Below, piece by piece: positions 60,809 to 64,000 of a stretch of DNA of 64,000 nt. Numbering within the stretch: the first letter of the stretch is position 1; each line of letters begins with the position of its first letter. The DNA is from Acidovorax carolinensis (lineage in GTDB: Bacteria; Pseudomonadota; Gammaproteobacteria; Burkholderiales; Burkholderiaceae_C). The notes under the pieces were generated by a model that saw nothing but the letters and a program-made list of their open reading frames with translations, was not told where the DNA came from and did not search any database. The DNA lies in assembly GCF_002157145.1 (NCBI RefSeq), contig NZ_CP021361.1, forward strand, positions 806,001-870,000, read 5' to 3'. The position numbers and the translations under genes are program-made.

Positions 60809-62512
60809 TTGACGACCCACCATGCACCAGCCCACCACGCAAGCGCGCCCTCTATCTACTACCCCTACCAGGTCCACGCCCCGTGGCTGGCCTCGCAGCA
60901 TGCGGCCCAGGGCCGGCACCCGGTGGCCATCGTCGGCTCCGGCCCCTCGGGCATGGTCACGGCGCTGGAACTGGCCCGCCACGGCGTGGCCAGCGTGGTG
61001 CTCGAATCCGAGCTGCAGGTCTCCCAGGGCAGCCGTGCCATCGTGTTCACGCGCCGTTCGCTGGAGATCCTGCAGCAGGTCGGCGTGGCCCAGCGCATGA
61101 TGGACAACGGCCTGCCCTGGCGCTTTGGCAACTCGTACTACCGTGGCCAGCGCGTGTTCCGCATGGAAGCGCCGCACGACGCGGACGACCGGTTTTTCCC
61201 CATGCTCAACATCCAGCAGCAGTACATGGAGGAATACCTCTTTGATGCCTGTCAGGCCGAGCCACTGGTCGATTTTCGCTGGGGCAACAAGGTCACGCAG
61301 GTGACGCAGGACGCCACCGGCGCGACGCTTGAGGTGGACACCCCCGAAGGGCCCTACACATTGCACGCCGACTGGGTGGTGGCGGCCGACGGTGGCCGCT
61401 CTGCCATCCGCACCGCGTTCGACCTGCAGATGGAGGGCGCATCGTACGAGGGCCGCTTCGTGATTGCCGACATCCGCATCGACCTGCCGCTGCCCACCGA
61501 GCGCCTGGCCTTCTTTGACCCCGACTGGAACCCCGGCAACACCGTGCTGATGCACCGAGAACCGCATGGCATCTGGCGCGTGGACTATCAGCTCCCCGAG
61601 AACGAGACCCCCGAAGACGCGCTGCAGCCCGCCGCGCTGGCCGCCCGCATCAACGCGCTGCTGGCGCAGATCGGCCACGGCGACAAGCCCTGGGAGATAG
61701 ACTGGAGCTCGGTGTATTCGGCCCGCACGTTGACGCTGCCCGACTACCGCCATGGCCGCGTGCTGTTCACCGGCGATGCGGCCCACCTGCTGCCGATTTT
61801 TGGCGTGCGCGGTGCCAACACCGCTTTCCAGGACGCGCAGTCGCTGGGCTGGCACCTGGCCTTTGCCGTCAGGGGCATCGCCAGCGACGTGCTGGTGGAC
61901 AACTACAGCCGCGAGCGCGTGGGCGCCGCCCGCGAGATCATCGAAGAGGCGGGCAAGAGCACGCGCTTCATGACGCCGCCCACGCGGGGCTTTCGTCTGC
62001 TGCGCGATGCCGTGCTGTCACTGTCGCTGTCGCAGGAGTTCGTGCGCCCGCTCTACCACTGGCGCACCTCGCGGCCGCACGAATACACGCAGTCCATGCT
62101 CAACAGTCCCGGCGACGACAACGCCCTGTTCAAGGCCGGCCCGGCCCACGGCGCGCCGCCGCAAAACATCCGCCTGTCGGCCAATGACTACCTGCTCGAC
62201 CACCTCGGGGGAGGCTTTGACCTGCTTTATTTCACTGAAGGCGCAGCCATGCCTGAGGCGCTTCAATCCGTGGTGAACGCCGCCCGCGCCAAGGGCGTGC
62301 CGCTGCGCGTCACCGCCGTGGGCGCCGCTGCCCCGGTGGCCGGTGCCGACCAGACTCTGGCCGATGGGGACGGCCACTTCCGCGCGCGCTACGGCGTGCC
62401 CGCCAGCGGCGCGGCCTATCTGCTGCGCCCCGACCAGCATGTGTGCGCCCGCTGGCTCACGCTCGATGCCACCCGCCTGCAGGCGGCCCTGAACCACGCA
62501 TTGCCCCAGTAA
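60809..62512 (+). CDS. FAD-dependent aromatic monooxygenase (MhpA-like)
   Basis: A 567-residue flavoprotein hydroxylase of the PHBH/MhpA group. It has the FAD Rossmann VAIVGSGPSGMVTALELARHG (about 39-58), the VVAADGGRSAIR motif and LFTGDAAHLLPIFGVRGANTAFQDA. The start is doubtful: a TTG at 60809 is in frame, while an ATG at 60822 reads MHQPTTQARP and then leaves the frame near a C run at 60848-60850. Adding one C would give a 563-residue protein from that ATG. The substrate is probably a hydroxylated aromatic acid. Confidence 0.85.
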   Translation: MTTHHAPAHHASAPSIYYPYQVHAPWLASQHAAQGRHPVAIVGSGPSGMVTALELARHGVASVVLESELQVSQGSRAIVFTRRSLEILQQVGVAQRMMDNGLPWRFGNSYYRGQRVFRMEAPHDADDRFFPMLNIQQQYMEEYLFDACQAEPLVDFRWGNKVTQVTQDATGATLEVDTPEGPYTLHADWVVAADGGRSAIRTAFDLQMEGASYEGRFVIADIRIDLPLPTERLAFFDPDWNPGNTVLMHREPHGIWRVDYQLPENETPEDALQPAALAARINALLAQIGHGDKPWEIDWSSVYSARTLTLPDYRHGRVLFTGDAAHLLPIFGVRGANTAFQDAQSLGWHLAFAVRGIASDVLVDNYSRERVGAAREIIEEAGKSTRFMTPPTRGFRLLRDAVLSLSLSQEFVRPLYHWRTSRPHEYTQSMLNSPGDDNALFKAGPAHGAPPQNIRLSANDYLLDHLGGGFDLLYFTEGAAMPEALQSVVNAARAKGVPLRVTAVGAAAPVAGADQTLADGDGHFRARYGVPASGAAYLLRPDQHVCARWLTLDATRLQAALNHALPQ

Positions 62513-62524
62513 GGAGACCGCACC

Positions 62525-62743
62525 GTGTCCACCATATCTTCGTCCACGCCCGCAACGTCTTCGAACGCGCTCGGCATCGCCGGCCTCGAGCAGGTCTATG
62601 ACCAGCTCGCCACCGCCATCGACCAGGCCGGTCCCGGCAAGGCCGAGCTGTTCCTCGTCAAGCTCGCGCTGCTCAACGCCCAGGCGCTGGGCGATGCCGA
62701 GGTGTTTGGCCGCCATTTGCAGGCGGCCCTGCAAGACCTGTAA
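62525..62743 (+). CDS. DUF2783 domain-containing protein
   Basis: A 72-residue mostly helical protein with GIAGLEQVYDQLATAIDQAG and FLVKLALLNAQALGD. The DUF2783 family commonly follows genes for MhpA-like FAD monooxygenases, and a partner or stabilising role is possible but unproven. AAGGAG overlaps the end of the monooxygenase gene and precedes a GTG start. Confidence 0.8.
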   Translation: MSTISSSTPATSSNALGIAGLEQVYDQLATAIDQAGPGKAELFLVKLALLNAQALGDAEVFGRHLQAALQDL

Positions 62744-62786
62744 TTTCCTTCAAAATTTGCCTTCCCCACGCCCCAAGGAGACCACC

Positions 62787-63323
62787 ATGCTGGTTCAGAA
62801 AATTCACCACGTTGCCTACCGCTGCAAGGATGCCAAGCAGACCGTGGACTGGTACGTCAAGCACCTGGACATGAAGTTTGTGCTGGCCATTGCCGAAAAC
62901 GAAGTGCCCTCCACCAAGGCCCCCGATCCCTACATGCATGTGTTCCTCGATGCCGGCAACGGCAATGTGCTGGCATTTTTCGAGCTGCCCGGCCAGCCGC
63001 CCATGGACCGCGACCACAACACCCCGGACTGGGTGCAGCACCTGGCGCTCAGCGTCGATTCGCTCGATACGCTGATCGCCACCAAGGCCCGCTTGGAGGC
63101 CGCCGGCATCGAAGTCGTCGGCCCCACCGACCACACCATCTTCAAGAGCATCTACTTCTTCGACCCCAACGGCCACCGCCTGGAGCTGGCCTGCGACATC
63201 GGCACGCCCGAGATGTACGCCAAGCTCGATGCGGTGAAGTGGGAGATGCTGCAGGAGTGGAGCGAAACCCGCCGCGCCCCCAAGCACGCCGCCTGGATGC
63301 ACGACGGCAGCATGGCGCAATGA
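62787..63323 (+). CDS. VOC family protein (glyoxalase/dioxygenase superfamily)
   Basis: A 178-residue protein of the vicinal oxygen chelate superfamily. Metal ligands are probably His8 in IHHVAYRC, Glu in FFELPG, His in WVQHLALSV and Glu in GHRLELAC. AAGGAG precedes the ATG. Between a monooxygenase and fumarylacetoacetase it may be a ring-cleaving or isomerising enzyme. Confidence 0.85.
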   Translation: MLVQKIHHVAYRCKDAKQTVDWYVKHLDMKFVLAIAENEVPSTKAPDPYMHVFLDAGNGNVLAFFELPGQPPMDRDHNTPDWVQHLALSVDSLDTLIATKARLEAAGIEVVGPTDHTIFKSIYFFDPNGHRLELACDIGTPEMYAKLDAVKWEMLQEWSETRRAPKHAAWMHDGSMAQ

Positions 63324-63339
63324 CGCAGGGACGAACCGC

Positions 63340-64000
63340 ATGACGCTCCTGAACGAAACCCACGACCCGCTGCTGCGCTGCTGGCTGCCTTCGGCCCATG
63401 CGCAAGGCGCCGACTTTCCGATCCAGAACCTGCCGTTCGCGGTGTTCCGCCGCAAGGGCCGCACCGAGCCCTGGCGCGGCGGCGTGGCCATTGGCGACCA
63501 GATCATCGACCTGGCCGCGCTGGCCCGTGCGGGCGTGTTCTCGGGCCAGGCGGCGGTGGCCGTGCAGGCCGGTGCCGGTGACAAGCTCAACGCCTTGATG
63601 GCCCTGGGCCACGGCGTCTGGAACGCGCTGCGCCTGGCGCTGTCGCGCGCCCTGCGCGAAGGCGCGCCCGAGCAAGCCGCGCTGCAAGCCTGCCTGGTGC
63701 CCCAGGCCGAGGCCGAATACGACGTGCCCGCCCGCATTGGCGACTACACCGACTTCTACACCTCGTTGCACCACGCCACCAACATCGGCCGGCTGTTCCG
63801 CCCCGACAACCCGCTGATGCCCAACTACAAATGGGTGCCCATCGGCTACCACGGGAGGGCGTCCAGCATCGGGGTGTCGGGCCAGGCCTTTCCACGACCC
63901 AAGGGCCAGACCCTGCCGCCGGGCGCGCACACACCCTCGGTCGTGCCCAGCAAGCGACTGGACATCGAACTGGAACTGGGCATCTTCGTGGGCGAGGGCA
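63340..64000 (+). CDS. Fumarylacetoacetase, 3' end missing
   Basis: Partial fumarylacetoacetase (220 codons visible) of the homogentisate or gentisate routes, cleaving fumarylacetoacetate or fumarylpyruvate. The N-terminal domain has FPIQNLPFAVFRRK, then the catalytic domain begins with the metal ligand Asp in DYTDFYTSLHHATN and YKWVPIGYHGRASS. It continues beyond the right edge. It is the third step of the islet after the monooxygenase and the VOC enzyme. Confidence 0.9.
   Translation, partial: MTLLNETHDPLLRCWLPSAHAQGADFPIQNLPFAVFRRKGRTEPWRGGVAIGDQIIDLAALARAGVFSGQAAVAVQAGAGDKLNALMALGHGVWNALRLALSRALREGAPEQAALQACLVPQAEAEYDVPARIGDYTDFYTSLHHATNIGRLFRPDNPLMPNYKWVPIGYHGRASSIGVSGQAFPRPKGQTLPPGAHTPSVVPSKRLDIELELGIFVGEG

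Noticed and set aside
1..64000. tRNA, rRNA, CRISPR arrays, prophage or integrase genes
   Set aside because: I looked for conserved T-loops, regular spacer repeats and recombinase motifs and saw none, although a tRNA search program was not available.

Overview
The window is high-GC DNA from a betaproteobacterium of the order Burkholderiales, most likely the family Comamonadaceae (Acidovorax-like). This is inferred from gene families and gene order: three Bug/TctC-type periplasmic binding proteins, DUF4148 and DUF2970 proteins, a ctaCDGE-SURF1-ctaA-ctaB-SCO oxidase block, ftsY-M16-M16-rsmD-coaD synteny, and a dispersed palindromic repeat. No tRNA, rRNA, CRISPR array, integrase or complete insertion sequence was recognised. 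The region is mainly a core chromosome segment with catabolic islets.

Layout. 1-6557 (minus): a MoxR AAA+ ATPase, a small membrane protein, a GNAT acetyltransferase, a VWA protein, then TamA and TamB (TamB runs off the left edge). 6664-9680: a dihaem cytochrome c, a tandem universal stress protein behind a roughly 340-nt structured leader, DUF1841 and a small membrane protein. 9741-15992: a divergent IclR regulator (PcaR/PcaU type) and the beta-ketoadipate genes pcaI, pcaJ, pcaF, pcaD, followed by an SDR and a Bug protein. 16094-24547: a YicG-type channel, a CPA2 antiporter, a LysE exporter, an orphan ParA, a MaoC hydratase, DUF4148, LysR, TrmL, ComF and a BioC-like methyltransferase. 24660-34352: the aa3-type cytochrome c oxidase structural and assembly block, including haem A synthesis and copper delivery. 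34399-42777: a Bug protein, rpoH under a perfect CIRCE operator, cutA, ftsY, an M16 peptidase pair, rsmD and coaD. 42885-48655: a zinc metallopeptidase, a group of small stress-type genes (BON lipoprotein, ferritin-like, YqjD-like, DUF1328) and a three-gene two-component cluster. 48758-58088: moeB/thiF-like, ctpA, gpmA, rhodanese, grxC, secB, gpsA, lysA/lysR and panC. 58115-64000: panB, then an aromatic-catabolism islet (Bug, MarR, FAD monooxygenase, DUF2783, VOC, fumarylacetoacetase cut by the right edge).

Two themes stand out. First, a palindromic repeat with core GCGCTTTATCCATAAGCGC, or degenerate forms of it, occurs about a dozen times. It acts as terminator-like DNA, it touches start or stop codons (pcaJ, gpsA, the GNAT gene, the antiporter), and in two genes (SCO and the second M16 protein) it is read in the same frame and forms the hydrophobic core of the signal peptide. 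Second, three conserved genes (ctaA, the first M16 peptidase, moeB/thiF) are each broken by the apparent loss of one base in a G or C run. Adding that base restores a full-length protein every time, so homopolymer under-calling is more likely than three real mutations.
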